Assembly (NCBI RefSeq): GCF_001659605.2
Contig: NC_035164.2
Span: forward strand, 24,028,665 to 24,092,664
Length of the DNA: 64,000 bases
Reading direction: 5' to 3'
From: Manihot esculenta
Taxonomy: Eukaryota > Streptophyta > Magnoliopsida > Malpighiales > Euphorbiaceae
In this document: positions 45,362 through 57,350 of the stretch, piece by piece
How positions within the stretch are numbered: the stretch's first letter is position 1
Layout of the letters: every line of letters begins with the position of its first letter
Notes under the pieces: model-generated
Told to the model about the DNA's origin: nothing
The model's input: only the letters and a program-made list of their open reading frames with translations
Database searches by the model: none
Translations under genes and position numbers: made by a program

Positions 45362-45811
45362 TGATAGAGCATATTTTAGTCCATATTATCATGATGTTCT
45401 TGATGTTTATTTGCATCTTTGCTGCATAATTTTGTGGTTTTAATCATGTTTTGCAGATATTAGGTGTAAAGAGACATTTTGGAGAAAATACCCTTAAAAC
45501 TGCCTTAAATGGAGCAAAGAAGAGCAAGCCTACCAAGTTGAAATTAAGTGAAGCTAAATAAGGAAAGTTCTAAATAAGAAAAGTGGCAAATAAGGAAAGA
45601 ACATTCAGCTAAAGCAATTTGAAATTCAAATTTCAAATCTCCAAGTAGCCACCTCCTTATTCAAGAAGCCAAGTCTCAAGTTGCCATAAATGAAGAGCCA
45701 AATAAGGAAAGTATTTTGAAATTCAAATCTTCAAGATTCATATTCAAATTTTGAATTTCAAGATTCAGCTTATTCAAGAAGCCAAATCCAAATATCACAT
45801 GTTTGCCACCT
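45362..45811 (+). repeat. 3' LTR of element F, first 450 bp
   Basis: It starts TGATAGAGCATATTTTAG. It is cut at 45811 by element G. The flank CACCT (45807-45811) is the left target duplication candidate of G, and the sequence expected next in F is that at 38987 (TATGCTTTGC). Confidence 0.92.
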
Positions 45812-47938
45812 TGATAGAGCGGTTGTCGAAGCCGGTCAAAAATAACCTTTTTGGTTATCAACAATTTACAACTGCAGATAGTGGTGAAAGGATCGAATCC
45901 ACAGGGAATTGAGAACTTACCTATTTTCCTTATCAATACCAATAAAATAAACTGAAACAAAAATAAACTGAAAAAGAAGAAAACTGAAAACGAGATAAAA
46001 CTGAAACCAACTAAACTGAAAGTAAAATGGGGGGGTTTTGAGATTGATTTAATTAATCTAAAACTGAAAGCAATAAAAATAAAGCAAATAATAAAAATAA
46101 AAGAGAAATAAATAATAAGAAGGATCTAGTTGAAGAGTTGGATCCACTTCAGTTGTTGGGATTGATCATTGAAACTTATGTTCTTTTGATTAATTCAATA
46201 GATTAGTTATGGAGATGGAAAACGTTTCTCACCACCATGTCTCTCCTTATGATTAAACCAATTAGGGAACGTCCTCTAATTAATTACTAATTAACAAATT
46301 TCCAAGGAACGTCCTTGGGCCTTAGGCCTCAAACAATTGTTAATTACATGAAGAAAGAGAGAGATCCAATCCTAACTACTCAAACGCATGAGATGTTGTT
46401 AGATCATACAATTCCTTAGTTGTTACACCAAGTGTTCTTATGTTTGAATAAATCCAGCAATTACGGACTAAGATTATCCAAACTAACAATTAATTACCTT
46501 GCAATCAAGAATCAAGTAGCTAATTTGATCAAAACGACAAAGCAATATTGGAATCAAGCATGAACTGTATGAATATTGAATAAATCAAAGTCAAACAAAT
46601 TATGTTCAGATCTCACAATCCATAAAACAAATAAAGTCTTAACCAATCTTCAACTAGAAAAAAAGGTTTCAGCCTCTCATGGCTGAAACAAAATAGAAAA
46701 TAAAAGAAAAGAAGAAAGGTAGAAGAAGAGATGTGAATTTGGTAGGTGTCTCTCAAGGGGAGCTTAAAGACCATGTAGAGGCTCCTTATGTGGATTTTTA
46801 TAGTTGAAAAGTGTTGTCCTAGGTCATACTTACTGCCCAAGAGGTATTTTCTGCCCAAGATGTGTCTGAAAAGGAAAGAATCGCATTTTTCGGCTTCAAA
46901 AGGAAGACTGCGCGCGAATGCTTTGTGGAAGGAAGTTGGTGCGCAGTTTGGTCTCAAGAAGGGAAGGAGGCGCAGATTGTGCTTCCTAAATAAGTTTAGA
47001 TGCTGACCTTGCTTCCTAATTAGTATAGAGGCTGCCCAAGATGCTGCCCATGTGCAACTTGCTGCCCAAGTTGTTGCAAAAGAGGAAAGAATCGTATTGC
47101 AAGCTTACCGGATGGAAGGAGGCGCACGAATTGCTTTAAGAAGAGGAAAGAATCGTGCATTCAAGGCTTCAAAAGAAGAGAGATTCGTGGCTTGAGCTTC
47201 ATAAGGAAGTATGCACGTACCAAGACTTTCAGAAGAGGAAGGACGCACGGATCATGCTTCCATAAGAGGTGGCGCGCGCATGGATTGCAAAAGAGGTAGG
47301 AGAATGCAGTCATTAATGTGCAGAAGTGGAAAGATATCTGTCCAGTCTTTCCTTTTTAGGTGGAGCCTTCGTTTGAATTTTGAATGCTGAATGCAGAAGA
47401 GGAAGAGCATCTCCTTGAGATCTTGCTACCTAAACAGGAGGATATGACTGCTGCAGTGTGTGCACATCTTTTGAATAAGGAAAGAAAGATCTGCGATTTG
47501 AATTTCAAATAATCTTCTGACTGAGCTTTCCTTTTTTGCTTTTGCTTCTGCACTTTCCTCATTTGAAGACTTTCATTTTCTGAAAACTTGCCTTATTTGA
47601 AAACTTTCCTTTCTTGGCACATGTTCTAAATAAGGCAGGAAAGATTCTGCAGTTCGAATTTCGGACAGTTTGCTGGCTGTGCTTTCTGACACGTTCCTTA
47701 TTTGGCACTTTCCATATATGAAAACTTTCCTTATTTAGAACTTTCCATATATGAAAACTTTCCTTTTCTAGAACTTTCCATATTTGGCACTTTTTGGCAG
47801 TTTTAAGAGCATTTTCTCCAGATTGTCTCTTTACACCTAATATCTGCAAAACATGATTAAAACCACAGAATTAGGCAGAAAAGATGTAAATAAACATCAA
47901 GAACATCATGATAAAATGGGCTAGAATATGCTCTATCA
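45812..47938 (-). repeat. 3' LTR of element G
   Basis: On the minus strand it starts TGATAGAGCATATTCTAG and ends CGACAACCGCTCTATCA. U3 contains 'ggaaagtt' motifs (about 47555-47800) and degenerate GA/GCGC repeats (46860-47310) just upstream of a TATA box (46795-46802). Five or six 'tttcagttta' units lie near the U5 end (about 45950-46025). Confidence 0.92.
46795..46802 (-). promoter_or_regulatory. Candidate TATA box, 3' LTR of G
   Basis: TATAAAAA on the minus strand, in the conserved block 'ttttcaactataaaaa'. Confidence 0.55.
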
Positions 47939-48943
47939 AATACCCCCACACCTAGCTTTTTGCTTGTCCTCAAGCAAACAAACATTGTCAAATAAGCTTT
48001 CTTTGCTACTTGATCCTTATTTCCACTTAAGTTCTTACTCTAGACCCCTATTTTAAATCATTGCAGTGAAGAAAATATGCATGAAGATTACTTACCTCTT
48101 TCCTTGTTTCCCTTTACTCACCATGGCTAGGATTTGTTTTACTCAAGAGAGACTACACATGCAATATTATTTGTTCTGATAAGACTTTTCTAGCTTTCAG
48201 AGTAACTTGCCCTTACCTTGAAGTACTTTATTCAGCTTTTTGCACTTTAATCTTGCTTGAAAAAGTCACCAACCTTTTGACGTGAAGGTACATATTTGTG
48301 ATACCCACTCCCAGTTACTCAGTTGGTCACCTGTCCAAGTGGCTACTAGCTCTGTTCATAGTCTTTTGACCATTGAAACAATTTTTCAATTTGTGCTTTT
48401 GAAGTCTAAGCCTTTATGAATTTCTTTCTCTCAATGATTTGGGCAAATCAACACCAATTGCTAAATCAAGTCATGTTAAGTTCATTCACACATTAATCAA
48501 TTCATTCTCTCAAATGAGTGTCATCAATACATTTTTCACCATGGCAAGCTCAAAGATTCAATTCAAAAGGCAATTCTCAAACATGAATATAACTCACTGC
48601 AATTGATTCAACACAAGTTTAAAGAGTCATTACATCAATGGGGTCATGGAAAGAAAAGCTCATTCAACATAGTCTATCAGTTTGAGTAGAGCAAATCAAA
48701 AAGAAGAAGACTGTGGTTGTGTGTTATTGAAAGCAAAAACGAAAAAATTGAAAAAAATCACACTGAAAATGAAAAATTCAAACTGAAAATCAAAGCAAAA
48801 ATAAAAAAAATAAAGATTCAGAAATATGCACCCCCACACCTAAATCATGCATTGTCCTTAATGTATAAGAAACATAAAAGAATAAAGGAAACTGAGTACT
48901 CCCCTGGGTGTGGTGTGCATGGTGCGATCCACTTGATCAAGGC
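47939..48943 (-). other. Noncoding 3' domain of element G with two PPT-like motifs
   Basis: The PPT motif (47939-47973; minus strand GCTAGGTGTGGGGGTATT) abuts the 3' LTR. A second copy (48827-48860; minus strand AATGCATGATTTAGGTGTGG) marks the other border. There is no plausible ORF. The block between matches the corresponding region of F in the same order. Confidence 0.75.
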
Positions 48944-50174
48944 TCAAGTAATTGGGGAAGGGAAAAGAGTCCCAACTGAATTGAGTAGAAAGTGTAGCAC
49001 GCCCTTTGATTTGGTCATGGCCCATCCTATCTTTTCCATGTACTCATGAAGTAACATGATTAGCATCTCCTCTTTCAAATGAGGTGTGCCTCTAGCCCTT
49101 ATGTTTGCATTTTTTAGCACTTCGAGCTTCAATTGATATTTCTCCATAGGTAGCTGCAATTTGGCATTAAGTTCAGGCAAAACAAATTCTACCTTATTTG
49201 GAGGCTTGGGCAAGCATTGATCTGCATGCTCCTTTGGTTTGGGCACTTGGAATACCATTGGTTCCTTGTGAGCATGGGCTGTTTGCATTGAATCTATGGC
49301 TGAATTGGTTTCAGTTTGCTTCTTCTGCGCAAGATATGACTGAAATGGAGGACTGATCTGCGTTGGAAACTGAAAGGATGCGATGGAGGTGGCTTCAGGT
49401 TGCGCAAAGCTCATCTGCGAATTCTTCTGAAGAGGTGCGACAGAGCCCTCTTCAGTTTGTGCTTGGTTGCAGTTCACCTGGTGGATGCAACAGTTAGTTT
49501 CTTTCAGTTCTAGCTCTTTCTGGCTCTCTTTCCAGCAAAGATCATCATTTAGTATATCATCTTGATTTACATAAAAAAACATTTTCACTCAAACAATCAA
49601 TGATATCTAAATTATCAATAGGTTCTGTTTGATCAGTTTGATTGGATAAACTATCAGCAGTTTGTTCTTGCTCTTGTGAACTTTCATCATCTTCCCATTG
49701 GGTTTCAGCATTGCTTATTTTTGCGTCCATTTGGTCCATATGCTGAGCCATGATCTGTAAAGTACTTGTGAAGTACTCCATCATCTTTTTAATGTGTTGG
49801 TTGGAACTTGGAGGTTCTGGTTGGGCTTGATATTCTTAATAATTTTGGTAGTTGCTATCCCATGCATAACTGAAGTCTGGACAGTCTCCCCAACCTGGAT
49901 TGCATGTGTCATAGTATGGATCATGTCTTGGCTGTTCATAGAATCCTCCATATGCATGTCTAGACTGGCTATTGAATCCTCCAAATGTATGCACTGGTTG
50001 GTCATATTGATAAAAGTGTGGGACAGTGATCAGTTGGGTGTCCCACATATCCACAGATCCTACATGGCCTTGGTGGCTGAAATTGTTGAGCTCAAACTAT
50101 GGCGCATCTATTCACAAGAGAGATCAGTTCAGAAATTTGAAAAGAAAGATCAGATGTACTTACCTCATCCATGA
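48944..50174 (-). pseudogene. Gag tail and protease-RT linker of element G
   Basis: An ATG near 50174 begins MDEVSTSDLSFQISELISLV, matching residues about 405 onward of F Gag, so the retrotrans_gag domain is deleted. The zinc knuckle CRICGYVGHPTDHC follows (about 50025-50070), then frame breaks through the Asn/Gln-rich tail (49780-50000). The frame at 48944-49588 carries the same linker as F (KETNCCIHQVNCNQ, PLQKNSQ). It continues into a pre-RT segment (VEFVLPELNAKLQLP, LLHEYMEKIGWAMTKSKG) resembling the stretch before RT in Athila pol. Protease, RT and integrase are absent. Confidence 0.7.
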
Positions 50175-50260
50175 TTCAGATCTGCAATGTGACTGTGCGC
50201 TTCAAGATTTTTTTATTATTTTTTTTAGTCCTGAGAGAAAAACAAATAAGTTAAATCAAC

Positions 50261-50278
50261 TCCCCGGCAACGGCGCCA
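50261..50278 (-). other. Primer binding site of G, tRNA-Asp type
   Basis: TGGCGCCGTTGCCGGGGA on the minus strand, the primer site used by Athila/Tat-type plant elements. It is intact here and mutated in F. Confidence 0.9.
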
Positions 50279-50283
50279 ATTTT

Positions 50284-52101
50284 TGACAGAGCAGTTGTCG
50301 AAGCCGGTCAAAAATAACCTTTCTGGTTATCAACAATTTACAACTGCAGATAGTAGTGAAAGGATCAAATCCACAGGGAATTGAGAACTTACCTATTTTC
50401 CTTATTAAGACCAATAAAATAAACTGAAACAAAAATAAACTGAAAAAGAAGAAAACTGAAAACGAGATAAAACTGAAACCAACTAAACTGAAAGTAAAAT
50501 GGGGGGTTTTGAGATTGATTTAATTAATCTAAAACTAAAAGCAATAAAAATAAAAGAGAAATAAATAATAAGAAAGATCTAGTTGAAGAGTTGGATCCAC
50601 TTCAGTTGTTGGGATTGATCATTGAAACTTATGTTCTTTTGATTAATTCAATAGATTAGTTATGGAGATGGAAAACGTTTCTTACCACCATGTCTCTCCT
50701 TATGATTAAACCAATTAGGGAACGTTCTCTAATTAATTACTAATTAACAAATTGCCAAGGAACGTCCTTGGTCCTTAGGCCTCAAACAATTATTAATTGT
50801 ATGAAGAAAGAGAGAGATCCAATCCTAACTACTCAAACACATGAGATGTTGTTAGATCATACAATTCCTTAGTTGTTACACAAAGTGTTCTTATATTTGA
50901 ATAAATCCAGCAATTACGGACTAAGATTATCCAAACTAACAATTAATTACCTTGCAATCAAGAATCAAGAAGCTAATTTGATCAAAACGACAAAGCAATA
51001 TTGGAATCAAGCATGAACTGTATGAATATTGAATAAACCAAAGTCAAACAAATTATGTTCAGATCTCACAATCCATAAAACAACTAAAGTCTTAACCAAT
51101 CTTCAACTAGAAAAAAAGGTTTCAGCCTCTCATGGCTGAAACAAAATAGAAAATAAAATAAAAGAAAAAAGGTAGAAGAAGAGATGTGAATTTTGTAGTT
51201 GTCTCCCAAGGGGAGCTTAAAGACCATGTAGAGGCTCCTTATGTGGCTTTTTATAGTTGAAAAGTGTTTCCCTAGGTCATACTTACTGCCCAAGAGGTAT
51301 TTTCTGCCCAAGATGTGTCTAAAAAGGAAAGAATCGCGTTTTTCGGCTTTAAAAGGAAGACTGCGCGCGAATGCTTTGCGGAAGGAAGTTGGTGCGCGCG
51401 GTTTGGTCTCAGAAAGGGAAGGAGGCGCAGATTGTGCTTCCTAAATAAGTTTAGATGCTGACCTTGCTTCCTAATTAGTATAGAGGCTGCCCAAGATGCT
51501 GCCCATGTGCAACTTGCTGCCCAAGTTGTTGCAAAAGAGGAAAGAATCGCGTTGCAAGCTCACCGGATGGAAGGAGGCGCGTGAATTACTTTTAGAAGAG
51601 GAAAGAATCGTGCATTCAAGGCTTCAGAAGAAGAGAGATTCGTGGCTTGAGCTTCATAAGGAAGTATGCACGTACCAAGGCTTTCAGAAGAGGAAGGACG
51701 CGCGGATCATGCTTCCAGAAGAGGTGGCGCGCGCATGGATTGCAAAAGAGGCAGGAGAATGCAGTCATTAATGTGCAGAAGTGGAAAGATATTTGTCCAG
51801 TCTTTCCTTTTTAGGTGGAGCCTTCGTTTGAATTTTGAATGCTGAATGCAGAAGAGGAAGAGCATCTCCTTGAGATCTTGCTGCCTAAACAGGAGGATAT
51901 GACTTCTGCAGTGTGTGCACATCTTTTGAACAAGAAAAGAAAGATTTGCGATTTGAATTTCAAATAATCTTCTGACTGAGCTTTCCTTATTTGCTTTTGC
52001 TTCTGCACTTTCCTCATTTGAAGACTTTCCTTTTCTGAAAACTTATTTGAAAACTTTCCTTTCTTGGCACATGTTCTAAATAAGGCAGGAAAGATTCTGC
52101 A
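50284..52101 (-). repeat. 5' LTR of element G, interrupted
   Basis: The inner end reads CGACAACTGCTCTGTCA on the minus strand. It carries the same TATA block (51248-51255), GA/GCGC repeats (about 51315-51760) and 'tttcagttta' units as the 3' LTR. It is cut at 52101 by LTR H, with flank CTGCA (52097-52101). Confidence 0.9.
51248..51255 (-). promoter_or_regulatory. Candidate TATA box, 5' LTR of G
   Basis: TATAAAAA on the minus strand, same context as at 46795-46802. Confidence 0.55.
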
Positions 52102-52664
52102 TGTAACGACCCCAAAATGGACCGTCATCGGCGCTAGGATTCAGATCGGCTTAAGGCCGCCAGAACCCGTAGCAAGCCTGCTATACTCTCTGTGTACCTA
52201 TAAATCTCATACATGATCATACATTTTCTGTGAAAATAAAAACTCTTTTCTGAACCAAGTCTTAACCTGTGCATGCACTATCTCTGTACTCTATACCCCT
52301 GACTAGAGCTTGCTCTAGATGGGTTAACTCATACCCGTTAAGCCTGGTTTTTCACATACTCTGTAAAACAGTTATATAAACAGACCATGTGTACAAAAGA
52401 TTTACAACACAAAAATAACTAAGTCAAGCATAACTCTAACTTTACACAACTGTTACATCTTTTTACTATTACATGTCCACAATAATCTATTACAAAACTC
52501 TTCTCTCTTCCTGCACTCTGCTGGACTTCCCCTGTACACTGTACACTGAACCTGCAAGACTGGGGTTAAGGGAGTGGGATGAGCTCTATAGTCCAGTGAG
52601 TAGAATAATAAAACAAGTCATTAAAACATGATCTTATGGAATGCATCATATCACAAACAATCCA
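52102..52664 (-). repeat. Element H: Tekay LTR, 3' end (solo LTR or 3' LTR)
   Basis: It begins TGTAACGACCCC, the minus-strand LTR terminus. The sequence is closest to the LTR subfamily of element C ('gactagagcttgctctagat', 'gtacactgtacactgaacctgcaa'). Only the last 563 bp are seen before element I interrupts after ATCCA (52660-52664). The rest should lie right of the window. Confidence 0.88.
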
Positions 52665-52909
52665 TGTAATACCCGGCTAGACTCCGGTATCAGAATTCCT
52701 ACCGTCCGGTGGAATCTCGGATGTCGGAAGCCTCTAGTAGGGTAAAACCATGTTTTTATAAAATGTATTAATGTGTTTTATGTTTTAAGCATGAAAGAAA
52801 ATGAGTTTTTGCATGAAAATAGCATAGGAGGAAAACCCAGGTTCGGCCGCTGAACCTCAAGTTCGGCCGCCGAACATGCATGCGTTGCGGGTGTGCTTTA
52901 GGCCCCCGA
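52665..52909 (+). repeat. 5' LTR of element I, left segment
   Basis: TGTAATACCCGGCTAGACTCC start; contains TTCGGCCGCTGAACC and TTCGGCCGCCGAACA motifs. It is interrupted by J after CCCGA (52905-52909). Confidence 0.9.
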
Positions 52910-55197
52910 TGTAATGACCCGGAAACCGGTACCCCTCAGTAACGGTCCGAACCATCACTGGCACTAGGATCCAGATCGGCTTAAGGCCGCCGGGACCCGT
53001 AGCAAGCCGACTATACTCTCTGTGTACCTGATAAATCCCAGACATGCTACCAATAGACTCAACAATCCTGTAAAACTCTGTAGGCTTAACTGCTGCTACT
53101 CAGATATGTCAATCTGAAATGGCCCTCAGGGCCTATACCAGGGACTACTATCTGCTGTGGTTCATGGGAATGAAACCCTTTTACTCTGTAACACATTCCA
53201 CTGGTATCTCATCGAAGCCATACATTAAGCCTAACTCACACATTTCTCATCAACAAACGTAAAACAGGATTCATGTACAGGGGATTAAGCATACATTACA
53301 CAATAGCAAAAACACTAGGGAAAGCACAAGTCTATCCATATATGACAGTATAGATCTATACATTACATGGCAGTTACTCTTTTAATTACATCATGTCCAC
53401 TACACTATTACCGCATACATTCAAGCACAACTTTCCTCTGTACTCTTGCTGACTTTGATTTCCCATAGCTATCTCAGGACCTGCAAAACTGGGGGTAAGG
53501 GAGTGGGATGAGCTCTAGAGCCCAGTGAGGAGGAACAATAAAAACAGTTCATTCATTACATGCTCTCATGAAATGCATCACATCACAAACATATCATCTC
53601 AAGGATGAACTTGTCACCAATAGCCCTCAACTACATGTGAGAATCTGACCAACTGTGCCAGGGAGACGATGTCATCACTTGGTCTACTCTTATCTCTGCT
53701 CTGATATCATAACATGACCAACTGTGCCAGGGAGACGATGTCATCACCTGGTCTTCTCTTAACTCTGCTCTGTGCTCTGACTATAGTACCAGGAGCGACC
53801 TGGCCTATCCAGGGGCGACCTGGTATGGCTATCTCATGCCATAACTCTGTATCTGCTCTCTATCATGGGCTAAGGATCATCCAACATTCATCCACAGGAA
53901 CAACATCTTATGCAATGCAGCATATTCGTGAATTCTAATGCAACACACCCTAAGATATAACATGGCAGTGTATGATGCATGGATCATGCTAGAATCATGT
54001 CATTTCTCAAATAAAATAGGAAGTTTAGTTCCACTCACCTGTAGCCACTGCTTGGCTAACTCTGGGCTACCTCTAACTCTTCAATAGCTACGACTGCTAA
54101 ACACCTCGGTTCCTCGGGTCCAATCCTACAATGGAGGACGCAAATGAGGCACCACACATACTCTATGCAACTGATAAAACAATTCCCCAAAACCCCTCTA
54201 GAACACCTCAACACATGCATGCAAAACAAGCAAAGGAAGGCTGGACAGGGCACCTTCGGCAGCATCTTCGGCGGCCGAATGTCTCCTCCAGAGACGAAAG
54301 TCAGGCATGTTCGGCGGCCTAACTTGGACTTTCGGCGGCCGAACCTGAGTTCATCCAGAACTCAGTTTCGTGCACAAGGACGCCTGCCAGTCCCTCCAGC
54401 ACCTGCTCAGCCCTCACTACATGCAGTTAACCCCTCTAAAACATGCATAAACACTTCAACAAGCAGAAAGGAGCGTCAAACTACTTAAACCCAACAAAAC
54501 AATCCACATAACATGCTTACACCATTAAAACATCAAAACTACACCTAATCATGTATAAACCAGGAAAACACTAAAACAACCTATCTAAGCAACTCCACCC
54601 TTATCCTCTGTAAAGACTGTTACACCCAATAAAACAAGAAGAGGAACAACTCTCTTACCTCCTGAACCTAGACGAGGACCAACTTGAACTCAGCAAATCC
54701 CCTTCACAAGCTGCAAACCACCAAAACCTCTCTTTTCTCTCCACCCTTCAAAACGCTTTGAAACACACTCAACCCTCTGCACGAGCTGATAAAAGCTTGC
54801 AGATGAGTCAAGGGAGACGTGGCCTCACCTCTGGTCATGATCTGGAGGTGAACACCTGGCCAAACCACGGACTGAGGAGCGTGCACAACTAACCGACCAC
54901 CTCAGCTTCGGCTGCCGAAACTGCATGCAAAACCATGCAACTTTCGGGGGCCGAACATAACCTTCGGGGGCCGAACATTGGGCACTTTCGGCGGCCGAAC
55001 TTACCTTCGGCGGCCGAACCTGGCCTTTGTTCCCAAAGCCTTTTCTCTTCAACACTCAATCATTTTTCATTCTACCCCTTTAAAAAACTTAAACATATTT
55101 TAGAAAACCTTTCTCTTACCCTTCTAGAAAACCTCTGACATCCTCGACTTCCACCGGACGGTAGAAATTCCGATGTCTGAATCTGCCGGGTATTACA
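52910..55197 (-). repeat. 3' LTR of element J
   Basis: The edges are TGTAATGACCCGG (52910) and GGGTATTACA (55197). It contains inverted-repeat motifs (about 54246-54345 and 54905-55020), donor-like GGAG|GTAAG near 54657 and ACAG|GTGAGT near 54037 (minus strand), and minisatellite units 'ctgtgccagggagac' (about 53645-53820). Confidence 0.93.
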
Positions 55198-55234
55198 TTC
55201 TTCCCCCCTTAAGAACATTCGTCCTCGAATGTTC
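55198..55234 (-). other. Polypurine tract and inverted repeat of element J
   Basis: PPT AAGGGGGGAAGAA (55198-55210, minus strand), preceded by a perfect inverted repeat with arms GAACATTCG and CGAATGTTC (55213-55234). Confidence 0.88.
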
Positions 55235-57350
55235 CCACAATAACCACACATGCAAAGAAGCAAGTAAGGAAAGCCTAACACCTTCCTCTGCAATGAGGCA
55301 CAGAGATTACTGACGGAAACCCTCTCGGGTTATCTATACTTCCTACCTCTGTTGACCCTTAACTGCTTAATCTGTGTTCACACTCTACACTGATTACTGA
55401 TCACGTCTGTCTGTACACAGTCCATTTGCCGCTCTTTGCTACCTACTGACTTTCCTTTCTTTTTACCTTTTCTCAGCTCTATTCACACTACTCTGGTTAC
55501 ACTCACCTTTGCTTCTTTTTACTCAACCCGATCAGAGGAGCAATCACTCTAAGGAAATGCTAGATGCCTAGCTTCAACGCTCTATTTACGGTAGCACTCG
55601 TCTTGTGACACTTCACAATTCATACAGACATGCCCTGAAATCAAACTCATATTACAGAACTTGGCCTCTCTGCCGTGTTCTCTTCTCTACAACACTGAGT
55701 AGATACTGGGCATGCTTCTCTATGTTTCTGAACTATTCTACGCTTTTGCTGCGCACTCTGATCCTTGCCCGCCTTTCTTCTTCTTTACTATCCTGGCTTT
55801 TTTTTTCGTTAACTCGCTCTCTCATTCTCAACATCTAGGTCCCACCTCTTAGAGCCTTCGTGGAGGATAATCAGCTCTTACTAGCTGTCTCCACAGATCA
55901 TTAAGCCTGCGTGGGAATACCTATCCTTGGTAATGACCTTGTACAACTCACAGTTATGACAACGTCTCAAGGTTTCCTCCTTCCGTTCTTACACCGACAC
56001 TGGTACATTCCAGGGTGTGTAGTACTAAGTCGGATATAATCCTTCGCTACCAAGTTCACACTGCTCTACTATCTTCTCACTTATGCAACTGCTTTTCTCG
56101 TTCATACAACATTGTGAGTCTAGTCTCCATCCTCACTTAACGTCCAGACTCTCTTAGTAATCCTGCTAGTTTGTCTGGGATAACACATATAACACATATC
56201 ACTCTCTATCTCTTTTTCTGTCTATGCGTACTGAGGCTGGTTCCCTGACCTGGCTATTCTGCTCTCTCAAACAAGAGCAAGAAAACCCCTGATTACCCTG
56301 CCTAAAGAATTCACGAGTCTGTAGGGCTGATATCAACCTTCTGGGTATGCTATACTGTCCCCTCTCAGGACTAACTCTGATCCATCCGAGCCTCTGACCT
56401 CTAAACTCTCCTACCTGTCGTTGCAAACGTAGGTAGTACCTCGAGTAGCTAGCCAATCCGCTCTAGATTGACATCACTAGTCAACTCTAGAACCATAAGG
56501 TCAGCTGGATTGCATCCACTACTCGCACCAAACTCTGACCTGAATCGACAGACTGACTCTGCCACAGATGGATCACACTCGGGTCTATCAACCCAAAGAA
56601 ACTGTCTAAGCCCAGAAGTTATCAACCCCCCTCTATCTACGGCTCTCAAGACAACAGGGAAAAAAACATCAGGGTCCACGATAACCTACACATCTGAACA
56701 CTCAAGTGAACGTATCTGACGTCACCGTGTTCGATGTGTTAGCCTCCTACTGAGTCAGGATGAAGATCCAAAATAAAGCTAACGAATCTTCCCTCGGGAA
56801 CCGACCAAAGAATAGGAGAACTCTCTCCTCCTGTCTCAACCACTGTCCTGAACCCTGGCTAGAGCTACAGGCTGAGTTACACTACTAGAAGTCATCTGCT
56901 GGGACTGTGCCAATCAGGGCCGCAGTAGGACACTTACATACCATGAGTCCTTCCTGCTCGCATCTATACATGCCGTAGTCCCATACCAACAGACTACTTT
57001 CGTGTACACTCCACACCTCACGCATCCAGAACGATCTGAACCAGAGCTCATCGCCATCGAATCCCAGACCAAACTGAACTCTCCTTCCACACTTTCGTAC
57101 TTTACCTTTATTCTATTCTCTTCTTTCTCTGCTCTATATTATCTCATGTTCTCATTTACTCTTTTCTCTTTGCTTACTTTTCTCTTCCTTACTGTTATTC
57201 TTTTTCTTACTCTTCACTTTCTTACGCTATTCTCTACCTTATTTCTTTACTTGAGGTCTACACCCAGAGATGAGAGATCTCTCTCTACCTGGATTTCAAA
57301 TCCACGGCTATAGCTCTCGAGCTTTTCCTGGCTGACTAACCTTTCACGAC
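55235..57350 (-). pseudogene. Fossil pol and second gag/protease copy of element J
   Basis: No usable ORF. Weak but ordered homology to Tekay pol remains on the minus strand. Around 55870-56110 is the start of RT (segment near RQLNKV), and 56199-56340 the protease-RT linker (LISALQTREFFRQG). Positions 56449-56679 hold a protease remnant in which the active-site motif is ruined but [12 protein letters not shown] survives, and about 56880-57050 a decayed zinc-knuckle region. Positions 57070-57260 are a simple purine-rich (minus strand) stretch. Positions 55235-55870 show nothing recognisable. Divergence here is far greater than in gag or the LTRs. Confidence 0.7.

Larger units (their letters stand above)
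38537..45811 (+). mobile_element. Element F: Athila/Tat-type gypsy element lacking RT
   Basis: It has a 5' LTR of 1735 bp (38537-40271), a tRNA-Asp-type PBS, gag, protease, integrase, a noncoding 3' domain and a PPT. Only the first 450 bp of the 3' LTR (45362-45811) are seen before element G interrupts. The left duplication candidate is TTACC (38532-38536); the right one is beyond the window. The RT and RNase H are missing entirely between protease and integrase. Stops in each gene show it is non-autonomous. Confidence 0.9.
45812..52101 (-). mobile_element. Element G: internally deleted Athila/Tat-type element
   Basis: Minus strand: 3' LTR 45812-47938 (2127 bp), PPT, 2.3 kb internal region, perfect PBS, and 5' LTR from 50284 to 52101, where a Tekay LTR (H) interrupts it. 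The internal region holds only a gag tail and the protease-RT linker. It is inserted in the 3' LTR of F. The missing end of its 5' LTR, about 310 bp, should lie right of the window. Confidence 0.9.

Noticed and set aside
55605..55838. Short plus-strand frame inside element J
   Set aside because: Opposite strand to the element, low-complexity Leu/Ser composition, no conservation seen.
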